Shown here in pieces: positions 4,997 to 5,046 of a stretch of 5,046 bases of DNA; within the stretch, counting starts at the first letter, position 1, and each line of letters begins with the position of its first letter. This stretch comes from an uncultured Collinsella sp. (GTDB lineage Bacteria; Actinomycetota; Coriobacteriia; Coriobacteriales; Coriobacteriaceae), in assembly GCA_900547505.1 (NCBI GenBank), contig URGY01000134.1, forward strand, positions 1-5,046, in the 5' to 3' direction. Position numbers and translations under genes: made by a program. Below the pieces are notes generated by a model that was given only the letters and a program-made list of their open reading frames with translations, searched no databases and was not told where the DNA came from.

Positions 4997-5046
4997 CTGT
5001 CTCTTATACACATCTGACGCTGCCGACGAATAGCCTTGTGTAGATC
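4997..5046. other. Nextera i5-side sequencing adapter (not biological)
   Basis: Positions 4997-5015 are CTGTCTCTTATACACATCT, the reverse complement of the mosaic end. GACGCTGCCGACGA (5016-5029) is the read-1 adapter. ATAGCCTT (5030-5037) occupies the i5 index position, and GTGTAGATC (5038-5046) is the start of P5. From memory the reverse complement AAGGCTAT is Nextera XT index S520. The final six codons and the stop of the ORF entering from the left are adapter. Confidence 0.98.

Overview
The window looks like one assembled contig that still carries Illumina Nextera adapter sequence at both ends (1-47 and 4997-5046), so the biological insert is 48-4996. The insert is GC-rich with AT-rich intergenic DNA. 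Its proteins (a twin-arginine lipoprotein amino-acid binding protein, a short divergent DXS, and an HD protein paired with a PF06541 membrane protein) suggest a gut actinobacterium of the Coriobacteriia, plausibly Collinsella. That placement is inferred from protein character and composition, not from a database search.

Left part (48-1500), minus strand: an amino-acid ABC importer operon. A lipoprotein substrate-binding protein (384-1379) is read from a well-formed sigma-70-type promoter (TTGACC, 18 bp, TATAAT). It is followed by a hairpin that probably acts as a leaky terminator, then by the first 66 codons of a permease cut off by the contig end. Inverted GGGTA/ATTCTAC motifs lie over the -10 box and about 66 bp upstream of it.

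Middle (1500-1807), plus strand: a compact unit with a TATAAT box, a strong ribosome binding site, a 21-codon cysteine-containing ORF, an 18-bp RNA hairpin that begins inside the ORF, and a strong bidirectional terminator. No downstream plus-strand gene follows. The layout resembles a leader-peptide attenuator without its target, or a free-standing small RNA or peptide gene. This is the most unusual part of the window.

Right-centre (1808-3589), minus strand: a 593-residue thiamine-diphosphate enzyme of the 1-deoxy-D-xylulose-5-phosphate synthase family. The cofactor-binding and catalytic residues are kept, but the arginines equivalent to E. coli R420 and R478, which hold the glyceraldehyde-3-phosphate phosphate, are both glycine. 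Its exact reaction is therefore open.

Right (3590-4996), plus strand: a 228-bp divergent intergenic region with a perfect 12-bp palindrome, then a two-gene operon. It encodes an HD-domain putative metal-dependent phosphohydrolase (3818-4354) and, 3 bp later, a multi-pass membrane protein of the PF06541 (CmpB, putative ABC-transporter type IV) family, truncated by the contig end. Neither ABC component has an ATPase gene in the window. No tRNA, rRNA, CRISPR array or transposase gene is visible.
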